In this document: piece after piece, positions 1-7,947 of the stretch
Numbering within the stretch: position 1 is the stretch's first letter
How the letters are laid out: every line of letters starts with the position of its first letter
Source of the DNA: Nitrospina sp.
GTDB lineage: Bacteria; Nitrospinota; Nitrospinia; Nitrospinales; Nitrospinaceae
Reading direction: 5' to 3'
Assembly: GCA_004357365.1 (NCBI GenBank)
Contig: SMVT01000151.1
Coordinates: forward strand, 1-30,107
DNA length: 30,107 nt
Position numbers and translations under genes: made by a program
Notes under the pieces: generated by a model
The model's input: the letters and a program-made list of their open reading frames with translations, nothing else
What the model was told of the DNA's origin: nothing
Database searches by the model: none

Positions 1-1565
1 CCGTGGACGCCTCCAATATGTTGAAACCGGCGTTGTCCCGCGGGGAACTCCAGTGTATCGGCGCGACCACCCTGGAAGAGTACCGCAAATACATCGAAAA
101 GAACGGCGCGCTCGAACGGCGCTTCCAGCCGATCATTGTCAACCCGCCGACGGTTGAAGAGACCATCGAGATCATTCGCGGGTTGAAGGTGCCGTATGAA
201 GTGCACCACAAGGCGAAGATCACCGACGAGGCGATCATCCTCGCGGTGCGGTTTGCCGACCGTTACATCAACGACCGGTTCCTGCCGGACAAAGCCATCG
301 ACGTGATCGACGAAGCAGGTTCCCGCGTGCGGTTGCGGAAGGCGTCGCAGTCTCCGGAAATGAAGAAGGTTCAGCGCGAGATCGATAGCCTGGTGCGCGA
401 GAAGAAAATCCGGATCGAGAATCAGGAGTTCGAGAAGGCGGTGGAATTGCGCGACAAGGAAGAAGAACTGCGTTCCAAGCTGGAACTGGCAAAGGAAAAG
501 TGGGAGCAGGAAAATTCCCTCAGCGAGCCGAGCATCACCGAAGAAGATATCGCCGCTGTGGTCTCCAGCATGACCGGTATTCCGCTGAACCGGATCGAAG
601 AGAAAGAGTCCACCCGTCTGCTCAATATGGCGGAAGAGTTGGGTAAAAAGATCGTCGGGCAGAAAGAGGCCGTGGAAGCGATCTCCAAGGCGATCCGCCG
701 GTCCCGGTCCGGGCTCAAGGATATGCGGCGTCCGATCGGAACCTTCATGTTCCTGGGTCCGACGGGTGTCGGTAAAACCGAGTTGGCCGGAGCGCTGGCG
801 GAATTTTTGTTCGGTCATCGCGACGCGCTGATCCGGCTGGACATGTCCGAGTACATGGAAAAATTCAACATCTCCCGTTTGACCGGGGCGCCTCCCGGCT
901 ATGTCGGGTATGAAGAGGGCGGCCAGTTGACGGAGAAGGTGCGCCGCAAGCCCTATTCGGTGGTCCTGTTCGACGAAATCGAAAAAGCCAATCCCGACGT
1001 GTTCCATCTGTTGTTACAGATCATGGATGACGGCCACCTGACGGACAGTTATGGCCGGAACATCAATTTTAAAAATACCGTGATCATCCTGACCTCCAAC
1101 ATCAGCTCCAAGGCGCTGGACAAGGGTTCCCTGGGTTTTCATAAAGACGATGTGGACCTGAGCTTCGACAAGATGGAGAAGGATCTCAAGCAGGATTTGA
1201 AAAAAGAGTTCAATCCCGAGTTCCTGAACCGGTTGACCGATATGATCGTGTTCCGGCCGTTGACGCTGGAAGACGTCACTCAAATCCTGGACATCCAGCT
1301 GAACGTGCTCAACGAGCAGATGATCCAGCAGGGATTGACGCTGGATATGACGGATGAGGCCAAACGTTGGTTGGCCGAGAAGGGCTATGACAAGAATTTC
1401 GGCGCCCGGCCGTTGAAACGGGCCATTCAGAGGCATTTGGAGGATTTTCTGTCCGACGAAATGCTGAAAGGGCGGTTCAAATCCGGCGGGGTGATTGAGG
1501 TTGGCCTGGCGGATGACAGTCTCGTGTTTACCGAGAAATCCGGCGCACTGAATACGGTTCCCTAA
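1..1565 (+). CDS. clpC: ATP-dependent Clp protease ATPase subunit ClpC (3' part, 5' end outside window)
   Basis: This is the C-terminal 520 residues of a class I Hsp100 AAA+ unfoldase; the first complete codon is at position 3 and the gene continues upstream. It begins inside the first AAA+ module, with the sensor region and ERRFQPI arginine-finger stretch. A short helical region of UVR type follows at about residues 124-165 (FEKAVELRDKEEEL). This is the ClpC middle domain and is much shorter than the ClpB coiled coil. The second AAA+ module has Walker A GPTGVGKT at visible residues 252-259, the pore loop GYVGYEEGG and Walker B VVLFDEIEKA. An LGF tripeptide at 377-379 matches the ClpP-docking loop, which ClpB lacks, so I call ClpC rather than ClpB. 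It should unfold proteins in the cytoplasm and feed them to ClpP. The gene ends 123 bases before bamA and is probably a separate unit. Confidence 0.93.
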   Translation, partial: VDASNMLKPALSRGELQCIGATTLEEYRKYIEKNGALERRFQPIIVNPPTVEETIEIIRGLKVPYEVHHKAKITDEAIILAVRFADRYINDRFLPDKAIDVIDEAGSRVRLRKASQSPEMKKVQREIDSLVREKKIRIENQEFEKAVELRDKEEELRSKLELAKEKWEQENSLSEPSITEEDIAAVVSSMTGIPLNRIEEKESTRLLNMAEELGKKIVGQKEAVEAISKAIRRSRSGLKDMRRPIGTFMFLGPTGVGKTELAGALAEFLFGHRDALIRLDMSEYMEKFNISRLTGAPPGYVGYEEGGQLTEKVRRKPYSVVLFDEIEKANPDVFHLLLQIMDDGHLTDSYGRNINFKNTVIILTSNISSKALDKGSLGFHKDDVDLSFDKMEKDLKQDLKKEFNPEFLNRLTDMIVFRPLTLEDVTQILDIQLNVLNEQMIQQGLTLDMTDEAKRWLAEKGYDKNFGARPLKRAIQRHLEDFLSDEMLKGRFKSGGVIEVGLADDSLVFTEKSGALNTVP

Positions 1566-1634
1566 GCCCGTACGGGTGGAGGACAACCGCTAGCGGATTC
1601 CATTCAAAAAGTACTGAGTTTTATGGTATTGTTT

Positions 1635-1660
1635 GCCGTAAAATTCGGTGCTTTTTTTTT
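1635..1660 (+). terminator. Weak candidate terminator after clpC
   Basis: A short GCCG/CGGT hairpin (one G-T pair, 7-base loop) is followed two bases later by nine T residues. The stem is short, so this is only a candidate end for the clpC transcript. The T tract itself is clear. Confidence 0.3.
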
Positions 1661-1688
1661 GCCCTCATTTTAAATTCTGGGAGAACAT

Positions 1689-4004
1689 TTGTTGACTCGG
1701 TCATCGATAGGGGGATTGCGTGCTTCTGCGCCTTTTTGGCGCGGGCGGGCGGGGTTATGTCTGACCCTATTCCTGTGGGTGGCGTGGTGTTCGCCTCTGA
1801 TGGCCCAGGATGAAGGAGCGACGGTCAGCGCGATTCACATCCAGGGCAACCAGCGGGTCGACTCCTCCACTATTTTCTATTACATCAAAACCGAAGTCGG
1901 CAAGCCCCTGTCCCGGTCCATCATCCGGAAAGATATCAAGCAGATTTACAGCCTCGGACAGTTTACCGACATCCGGGTGGAAACCCGGCCCGGCGAGAAC
2001 GGCGGCGTGGAGGTGATCTTTGTGGTCAAGGAAATTCCTTCCGTGGGCGAGGTCACCTTCACCGGCAATGATGCGCTGGACACTCAGGATTTAAGGGACC
2101 TGATTTCCATTAAGCGGGGGGTTACGTTTAAAGAACATCTGGTGAATGACAGTATTCAGAAATTGACGGTGCATTATCACGACAAAGCTTTTTTCCTGGC
2201 GAAGGTGGAGGTGGACACCCAGATCAATGACAACGGTCAGGTGGACGTCACCATCCGCATCGAGGAGGGCGAAAAGGTCAAGATCGACCAAATCCGTTTC
2301 GTCGGAAACAAAACGTTTGATGCCGACGATCTGGAAGACGTGATGGAAACCCAGGCCACCTGGTTGTTTTCCTTCATCGACGAATCCGGAATTTATAAAA
2401 AGGATGTGCTGAAGCTGGATGTGCTGCGCCTGGAAGCGTTTTATCAGGACAACGGTTTTATCCGCGTACGGGTGTACGAGCCCACGATTGAGGTCAACCG
2501 CGAGGAGCAGGAGATTTATATCGAAATCAGGATAGAAGAGGGCTTGCAATATAAAATAGGAAAGATAACCGTATCGGATGTGGCGGACTTTAAAGCAAAG
2601 GATCTGCTGGCCGGCCTTAAATCCACTTCGGGGGACGTGTACAATATTTCCACCCTGCGGGCCGACGTGTTGAGCATCGCTGAAAAGTTTTCCGAGAAAG
2701 GCTATGCCTATGCCGACGTCAATCCCAAAGCCCTGATCGACGACGAAAAGAGGATTGTCGATCTGGATATTCAAATCGATCCGGGGCACCGGGTGTATGT
2801 CGGGAAAGTCAACGTGATCGGCAACACCCGCACCCGGGACAACGTCATCCGGCGGGAATTCCGCCTGAAGGAAGGCGACCTGTTCAGCAGTAAAAAACTG
2901 AAGCGTAGCAAACAGCGGATCAATAACCTGGGGTACTTTGAAAACGTCAAAATCGATACCCACCGCGGCGACACGCCGGAGTTGATCGATATGGATGTCA
3001 CGGTGACGGAAAGGCCGACCGGATCGATTTCCTTCGGAGCCGGGTTCAGTTCCGTGGACAAAGTGATTTTCAACGCCGCCATCACCCAAAACAACTGGAT
3101 GGGCACCGGCAGAAAGGTCAGCCTGTCCGCCAACCTGTCCGCGCGCCGGACCAATTTCAACATCAGTCTGACCGAACCCCGGCTGTTTGACAGCGATGTC
3201 TCCGTCGGGATCGACCTGTTCAACCGGCGGTCCGATTTTTTCAGTTTTGACACCGAATCCCAGGGAGGCGGGTTGCGCTTCGGGAAAAACCTGTCGGAAA
3301 CCGATTGGGGAGGGTTGAAATACGCCTATTCCACGGTGAAAGTTTCGGAGGTGGTTAATCCCACCTCGACCCTGAAAAACGAAACCCGGAACACCAGCCG
3401 CATCGGAGCCACCTTCATCCATGATTCCCGGGACAACTTTATCAACCCTACACAGGGATGGAGGCATGTGGTACGATTGGAGTTCGCTGGCGGCTTCCTG
3501 GGCGGTGCCAATTTTTATAAAGCCGCTTATGAGATCACCTATTACCAGAAACTGTTCGGCAAACTGGTGGGCGCCCTTCACAGTACTATCAAATACGGGG
3601 AAGGATACAGCGGAGAAGATTTGCCCTCCTTTGAACGGTATTTCATGGGTGGGGCCAATTCCCTGAGAGGATTTACCATCCAAGAGGTCGGCCCCCTGGA
3701 CATCGTGGGTGACCCCCTGGGCGGCGACCAGTCGCTATTGTTCAATGTCGAGCTCCAGTATCCCCTTACAAAGAGCTTCCGCGTGTTTGCGTTTTATGAC
3801 CGCGGCAATGTATACGGCGAGGGATTTAATATCTCTTCCACCGATACTCGTTTCAATTTGAGCAAGATGCGGGAAAGCGTCGGCGGCGGCATTCGGTTCT
3901 TCAGCCCCTTCGGCCCGATATCGCTGGCGTATGGTGTTAAATTGGATCAGAGAACCGGAGAGTCTGCCGCAGAATTTCATTTTTCAGCAGGAAGTGCGTT
4001 TTGA
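1689..4004 (+). CDS. bamA: Outer membrane protein assembly factor BamA
   Basis: 771-residue Omp85-family protein, the central pore-like subunit of the BAM complex that inserts beta-barrel proteins into the outer membrane. Residues 1-39 form a signal peptide: an arginine-rich start, a hydrophobic core, then SPLMA-Q. About five POTRA domains follow to roughly residue 440. The C-terminal barrel carries the Omp85 loop-6 motif LRGF at 659-662 (within GGANSLRGF) and ends in a terminal phenylalanine (SAGSAF), the usual beta-signal. Length is close to the family norm of about 760-810. The start is TTG at 1689 or the adjacent TTG at 1692, and GGGAGA lies at 1679-1684 as ribosome binding site. The ompH-like gene starts 24 bases downstream, so the two are probably co-transcribed. 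Confidence 0.96.
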   Translation: MLTRSSIGGLRASAPFWRGRAGLCLTLFLWVAWCSPLMAQDEGATVSAIHIQGNQRVDSSTIFYYIKTEVGKPLSRSIIRKDIKQIYSLGQFTDIRVETRPGENGGVEVIFVVKEIPSVGEVTFTGNDALDTQDLRDLISIKRGVTFKEHLVNDSIQKLTVHYHDKAFFLAKVEVDTQINDNGQVDVTIRIEEGEKVKIDQIRFVGNKTFDADDLEDVMETQATWLFSFIDESGIYKKDVLKLDVLRLEAFYQDNGFIRVRVYEPTIEVNREEQEIYIEIRIEEGLQYKIGKITVSDVADFKAKDLLAGLKSTSGDVYNISTLRADVLSIAEKFSEKGYAYADVNPKALIDDEKRIVDLDIQIDPGHRVYVGKVNVIGNTRTRDNVIRREFRLKEGDLFSSKKLKRSKQRINNLGYFENVKIDTHRGDTPELIDMDVTVTERPTGSISFGAGFSSVDKVIFNAAITQNNWMGTGRKVSLSANLSARRTNFNISLTEPRLFDSDVSVGIDLFNRRSDFFSFDTESQGGGLRFGKNLSETDWGGLKYAYSTVKVSEVVNPTSTLKNETRNTSRIGATFIHDSRDNFINPTQGWRHVVRLEFAGGFLGGANFYKAAYEITYYQKLFGKLVGALHSTIKYGEGYSGEDLPSFERYFMGGANSLRGFTIQEVGPLDIVGDPLGGDQSLLFNVELQYPLTKSFRVFAFYDRGNVYGEGFNISSTDTRFNLSKMRESVGGGIRFFSPFGPISLAYGVKLDQRTGESAAEFHFSAGSAF

Positions 4005-4028
4005 GGATTTAACTAACGAAGAGGTGTC

Positions 4029-4577
4029 ATGTTTGAGTTAAAGGAAAAGGTAATGGGGACCCGTGTTTTTGGATTGGGACTGTTGATGATCGCGGGTGGG
4101 CTGATGGGGTCGCCGCCGCAGGTCTCCGCCGCGGAGCTTAAAATCGGTTTTGTAAACATTCAAAAAGCCATCACCGAAACCAAGTCATTCAAAAAATCCC
4201 AGATGAAATTCCGGGTGGAACTCAAGAAGGAAAAAGGGATCATCGAAGCGCGCAAGAAAAAAGTGGAAGGTATGCTTCGGGAACTCAACAAACAGGGCTT
4301 TGTTCTCAATCCTGAATTGAAAAAAGCAAAAGAAGAAAGTTTTCTCAAAGAGAAAAAAGAATTTGAACGGTACGTTCAGGACCGCGAGGAAGAATTTGCG
4401 CGTAAAGAAAAAAAGGTGATCGAACAGATTTCCAAAAAAATGCTTGAAGTATTGAAGCAATTGGGCAAACAGAAAAAATTGACCATGGTGATCGAAAAGA
4501 AAGCGGTGTTTTACAGCGATTCCGCGCTGGACCTGACTAATCTGGCTGTTAAAACCTATGACAAGTTGCACCCGTGA
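4029..4577 (+). CDS. Periplasmic chaperone of the OmpH/Skp family
   Basis: 182-residue secreted protein. A signal peptide covers about residues 1-35 and ends QVSAA before ELKIGFV. The mature part starts with the family hallmark, a short strand (KIGFVNIQKAI). A long, strongly charged Lys/Glu helical hairpin of about residues 50-145 matches the Skp coiled-coil arms, and the protein ends with a short beta/helix segment. Skp-type chaperones hold unfolded outer-membrane proteins in the periplasm on the way to BamA, and bamA followed by ompH is a conserved order. AAGAGGTG upstream supports ATG 4029. ATG 4053 (MGTRVFG) is a possible alternative start and gives a more usual signal-peptide length. The gene symbol is left empty because Skp/OmpH naming outside Proteobacteria is loose. 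Confidence 0.9.
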   Translation: MFELKEKVMGTRVFGLGLLMIAGGLMGSPPQVSAAELKIGFVNIQKAITETKSFKKSQMKFRVELKKEKGIIEARKKKVEGMLRELNKQGFVLNPELKKAKEESFLKEKKEFERYVQDREEEFARKEKKVIEQISKKMLEVLKQLGKQKKLTMVIEKKAVFYSDSALDLTNLAVKTYDKLHP

Positions 4578-4658
4578 TGCGCCCAGCAGTCGTCCGGTAG
4601 CCGGTGTCGGCCGTGACTTATCCCCGTTCTACAACCAAATTCTTATTGAGGCTCCTGC

Positions 4659-5090
4659 ATGCTAGATATCAACGAAATCAAGAAACTCATTCCTCATCGA
4701 TACCCTTTTCTGCTGGTCGACAAAATAATCGAGTGTGATGATGAGTCCCGGATTGTGGGCATCAAATCCGTGACCATGAACGAACCGTTTTTCCAGGGCC
4801 ATTTTCCGGAGTATCCCATCATGCCCGGCGTCCTGATCGTGGAGGCGATGGCTCAAGTGGCCTGTATTCTGGGGATGCGTATTCTTAAAAGAGAGGGCCG
4901 CTCCTCCGTTTTTTTTACGGGGATCGACAAGGTCAAATTCCGCAAACCGGTGGTTCCCGGCGACGTGCTGCGCTTGGAGTTGACCAAGGTCAAGCAACGG
5001 GGCGATTTGTTCCGGTTTGAGGGCAAGGCGCTGGTGGAGGATCAAGTCGTCACCCAGGGGACCATCCAGGCGATCCTCGGAAAAGGTTGA
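4659..5090 (+). CDS. fabZ: 3-hydroxyacyl-[acyl-carrier-protein] dehydratase FabZ
   Basis: 143-residue hot-dog-fold dehydratase of type II fatty acid synthesis, which removes water from 3-hydroxyacyl-ACP to give trans-2-enoyl-ACP in the cytoplasm. The opening HRYPFLLVDKI is diagnostic. Catalytic His48 (GHFPEYPIMPG) and Glu62 (VEAMAQ) are both present and the length is typical. GAGG sits just ahead of the ATG. FabZ and LpxA compete for the same 3-hydroxyacyl-ACP pool, which explains its usual place next to lpxA. In many diderm genomes lpxD lies between ompH and fabZ; here only 81 non-coding bases separate them. Confidence 0.96.
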   Translation: MLDINEIKKLIPHRYPFLLVDKIIECDDESRIVGIKSVTMNEPFFQGHFPEYPIMPGVLIVEAMAQVACILGMRILKREGRSSVFFTGIDKVKFRKPVVPGDVLRLELTKVKQRGDLFRFEGKALVEDQVVTQGTIQAILGKG

Positions 5091-5218
5091 GATTTAAGCC
5101 ATTTCCCATTTAAAATTGAAGGGTTAAACCTTGAGCGCCCGATTTCCCGCGGGTCCGGTCTTAGCTGTTGGGCGCCGGCGGATATCCGAACCCGTTACTC
5201 ACGTCAGGTCGATCTCCT

Positions 5219-5992
5219 GTGACTATTTCAAAGAACGCCACCATTGACCCCTCCGCAGTCTTGGGCGACAATGTATCGGTTGGACCCTACACCACCATCG
5301 GACCTGAGGTCGAAATTGGAGAGGGCACCGTGGTGGGGCCCAACGCGGTGATCGAAAAGGGAACGGTGATTGGAAAAAATTGCCGGATTTATAACGGCGC
5401 TTCGTTGGGGGGCGATCCTCAAATTTTCGGGTTCGAGGACGTGCCTTCTTCCGTCCGCATCGGCGATGGAACCATCATCCGCGAATTTGTCACCGTTCAC
5501 CGTTCCGGAAAGGAAAACGGCGTCACCACCGTCGGCGATCATTGCATGCTGATGAATTACGCGCATGTCGCGCATGATTGTGAAATCGGTAATCATGTGA
5601 TTGTGGTGAATTCGACCGGACTTTCCGGCCATGTGGTCGTAGAAGATCACGCATTTGTGTCGGGAATGGTCGCGGTCCATCAATATGTTCGCATCGGCAC
5701 CCAGTCCATGATTCAGGGCCTCAGCCCGATTGGCCAGGATGTGTTGCCGTATTCCCTGGTGGGGGACATACCGGTTCGGCTAATCGGTCTCAATGCGGTG
5801 GGCCTGCGCCGCCGCAAGGTTGCACCGCCGGTGCGCACCGCCATCAAAAGCGCTTTCAAAATCCTCAAAGAATCCGAATTGAATACCGCGCAAGCTGTTG
5901 AAAAAATTGAAAGCGAAATTGAATTGTTGGAAGAAATCCGATATCTTATTGATTTTATAAAGAATTCAAAAAGAGGGTTTATCAATAAATGA
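5219..5992 (+). CDS. lpxA: Acyl-ACP--UDP-N-acetylglucosamine O-acyltransferase LpxA
   Basis: First enzyme of lipid A synthesis; it transfers a 3-hydroxyacyl chain from ACP to the 3-position of the UDP-GlcNAc sugar. The N-terminal two thirds are hexapeptide repeats of a left-handed beta helix (IDPSAVLGDNVSVGPY, IGEGTVVGPNAVI and so on). The active-site stretch NYAHVAHDCEIGNH carries the catalytic histidine, VSGMVAVHQYVRIG is conserved, and a helical C-terminus begins near IGLNAVGLRRR. I choose GTG 5219, which gives 257 residues and puts the start at the first repeat as in other LpxA proteins. The frame stays open upstream to TTG 5168, but those 17 residues look non-homologous. AGG at 5206-5208 can serve as ribosome binding site. 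The stop overlaps the next start as ATGA. Confidence 0.95.
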   Translation: MTISKNATIDPSAVLGDNVSVGPYTTIGPEVEIGEGTVVGPNAVIEKGTVIGKNCRIYNGASLGGDPQIFGFEDVPSSVRIGDGTIIREFVTVHRSGKENGVTTVGDHCMLMNYAHVAHDCEIGNHVIVVNSTGLSGHVVVEDHAFVSGMVAVHQYVRIGTQSMIQGLSPIGQDVLPYSLVGDIPVRLIGLNAVGLRRRKVAPPVRTAIKSAFKILKESELNTAQAVEKIESEIELLEEIRYLIDFIKNSKRGFINK

Positions 5993-6960
5993 GTCGAATC
6001 AAAGCGGGAGTTTTAGGGGTCGGGAAAATGGGCGAATACCACGTGGGCGTCCTTTCCGAACTTCGCGATGTGGATTTGATCGCCATTGCCGATAAAGACC
6101 AGCAGCGCGGGCAGGCCATCAGCGAGCGCTATGACGTTCCTTTTTGTAAAGACCATAAGGACATGCTCAAGCAGGTGGACGTGGCCGTGGTCGCCGTTCC
6201 CACCAAACTGCATTACCCAATCGCCAAGGAAGTCCTGAACGCCGGTATCCACGTGCTGTTGGAAAAACCCTGTTCGGACAACCTGGACCACGCCCGGGAA
6301 TTGTTCGATCTCGCTGACCGCAAGAATTTGATCCTGCACATCGGCCATGTCGAGCGGTTCAACGGAGCCGTCCAGGAACTCCACAAGCTGGTGGACGATC
6401 CCATTCTGGTGGACTGCAAGCGGATAGGGCCTTTTGTCGAACGAATGAAGGACGACAGCGTGGTGCTGGACACCATGATCCACGACATCGATATTATTTT
6501 GAATCTCATCGACTCGAAAGTGGTCCGCGTCAACGTGATGGGGCGGTCAGTATTTTCGGATAAAGACGACGTGGTCAGCGTTCAGCTGGCGTTTGAAAAC
6601 GGGTGTATCGCCAATATTCTGGCCAGCCGCGCATCCCAAAATAAAGAACGCACCTTGTCGATTACCCAGAAGGATTCCTATGTCATCCTGGATTATACCG
6701 ATCAGGAAATTTACGTTCACCGCCAATCTTCGTCGGATTACATATTGACCAAGGATTCGCTCCGCTACAAACAGGAATCCCTGATCGAACGCATTTTTGT
6801 GCACAAGGACAACCCGTTGAAACTCGAAATCCAGCATTTTATCGATTGCGTAAAAAACGGAACGCCGCGCAAGGTGACTGTGGACAACGAATTGTATTCC
6901 CTGGAAATCGCGCTGGGCATTATGGAGCAAATCCAAAAGCAAAAACGGATCTCTCATTAA
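5989..6960 (+). CDS. Gfo/Idh/MocA-family NAD(P)-dependent oxidoreductase, GnnA-like
   Basis: 323-residue cytoplasmic dehydrogenase. The N-terminal Rossmann fold shows GVGKMG at 10-15. EKP at 92-94 carries the conserved active-site lysine, GHVERFN lies at 119-125, and the catalytic-type D161-xxx-H165 pair sits in DTMIHDIDI; a C-terminal alpha/beta substrate domain follows. The start overlaps the lpxA stop by four bases, so it is translationally coupled to lpxA, and lpxI and lpxB follow. In Acidithiobacillus and Leptospira a protein of this family, GnnA, oxidises the 3-OH of UDP-GlcNAc so that GnnB can aminate it, giving UDP-GlcNAc3N and amide-linked lipid A. Placement suggests the same chemistry here, but no GnnB-type aminotransferase is present in the window. 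The precise substrate is therefore an inference. Confidence 0.85.
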   Translation: MSRIKAGVLGVGKMGEYHVGVLSELRDVDLIAIADKDQQRGQAISERYDVPFCKDHKDMLKQVDVAVVAVPTKLHYPIAKEVLNAGIHVLLEKPCSDNLDHARELFDLADRKNLILHIGHVERFNGAVQELHKLVDDPILVDCKRIGPFVERMKDDSVVLDTMIHDIDIILNLIDSKVVRVNVMGRSVFSDKDDVVSVQLAFENGCIANILASRASQNKERTLSITQKDSYVILDYTDQEIYVHRQSSSDYILTKDSLRYKQESLIERIFVHKDNPLKLEIQHFIDCVKNGTPRKVTVDNELYSLEIALGIMEQIQKQKRISH

Positions 6961-7067
6961 TCCGGACAAACGATAGACCCGTTCTACCCATGCGAACCCG
7001 GAGCGCAACCCCCGGGATGGACTCGCCGCACTCATTCAAGACCCTTCTTTCCCGGTAACTTCATCTT

Positions 7068-7883
7068 ATGAATACTCAGGCTACTGAACGGATCGGCCTG
7101 ATTGCCGGGGCCGGCGAGATACCTGTCTATTTCGCTAAAAAAGCTCGTGAGGCAGGCCTTCGTGTGGTGTCCGTCGCCTTCACCGATGAGATCGACGCCT
7201 GTCTGAAACCGCTGGTCGAAAAAAATTATTCCATCAGCCTCGTCAAAATCGGAAAAATTCTGAAAACCCTGGAAGAGGAAGGCATCAAGGATATTCTGAT
7301 CCTCGGCAAGGTGGACAAGAAAATGATTTTCAAACCCCAGCTGTTTGACCTGGATACGCTTAAAATATTTTGGTCCTTCCGGACTCACCAGGATAAATCC
7401 ATGATGCTGAAAATCATCGAAGAAATCGAAAGCCGGGGGTTCACTGTGCTGGACCAGATGGAATGCATGAAAGAACTCTATCCGGGAAAAGGGGTCCTGA
7501 CCCGCAGGCAACCGACGGACAAGGAAATGGAAGACATCGAGTTTGGATTCCCCATCGCCCGCTACATGGCGGATCAGGAGATCGGCCAGACCATCGTGGT
7601 CAAAAACAAAACCGTCATTGCCGTGGAAGCGGTGGAAGGCACCGACCAGACTATCGAGCGCGGTTGCAGCCTCGGGCGGGAGGAATGCAAAGTCATCAAG
7701 GTCAGCCGCACCTCCCAGGATTACCGTTACGACAGTCCCGGCATCGGCCCCCGGACCCTCGAGGGCCTGATCCGGGGCAAAGCCACCGTATTGGCGTTGG
7801 AAGCCGGCCGTGTCCTGGTGATCGAACGCGATGAGGTGGTGGCGCAGGCGGACCGGGCGGGCATCTCCATTGTGTGCGTCTGA
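7068..7883 (+). CDS. lpxI: UDP-2,3-diacylglucosamine pyrophosphatase LpxI
   Basis: 271-residue protein of the LpxI (DUF1009) family. It hydrolyses UDP-2,3-diacylglucosamine to lipid X and UMP, the step done by LpxH in gamma- and beta-proteobacteria. The N-terminus IGLIAGAGEIPVYFAKKA is the typical opening of the family. The C-terminal domain has the conserved run ARYMADQEIGQTIVVKNK, then VEAVEGTDQTIERG, and ends in EAGRVLVIERDEVV. Length matches the family (about 270-280). The position between lpxA and lpxB is the same as in Caulobacter, where LpxI was characterised. No strong ribosome binding site is visible ahead of ATG 7068; the 107-base gap from the previous stop is the largest between lpxA and the DUF374 gene. 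Confidence 0.93.
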   Translation: MNTQATERIGLIAGAGEIPVYFAKKAREAGLRVVSVAFTDEIDACLKPLVEKNYSISLVKIGKILKTLEEEGIKDILILGKVDKKMIFKPQLFDLDTLKIFWSFRTHQDKSMMLKIIEEIESRGFTVLDQMECMKELYPGKGVLTRRQPTDKEMEDIEFGFPIARYMADQEIGQTIVVKNKTVIAVEAVEGTDQTIERGCSLGREECKVIKVSRTSQDYRYDSPGIGPRTLEGLIRGKATVLALEAGRVLVIERDEVVAQADRAGISIVCV

Positions 7884-7947
7884 CGCGGGCGCCAGGCGCT
7901 TGCGGCCGTTCGCCGGATCGAAAATCTTTTGTGGTTGAGGCATCCCA

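Noticed and set aside
1..1565. ClpB as an alternative identity for the first gene
   Set aside because: The middle region is a short UVR-type segment rather than the long ClpB coiled coil, and an LGF ClpP-docking loop is present.
2091..3683. Long - strand open frame across bamA (530 codons)
   Set aside because: It is antisense to an unmistakable bamA, lacks family motifs and reflects codon bias of the opposite strand.
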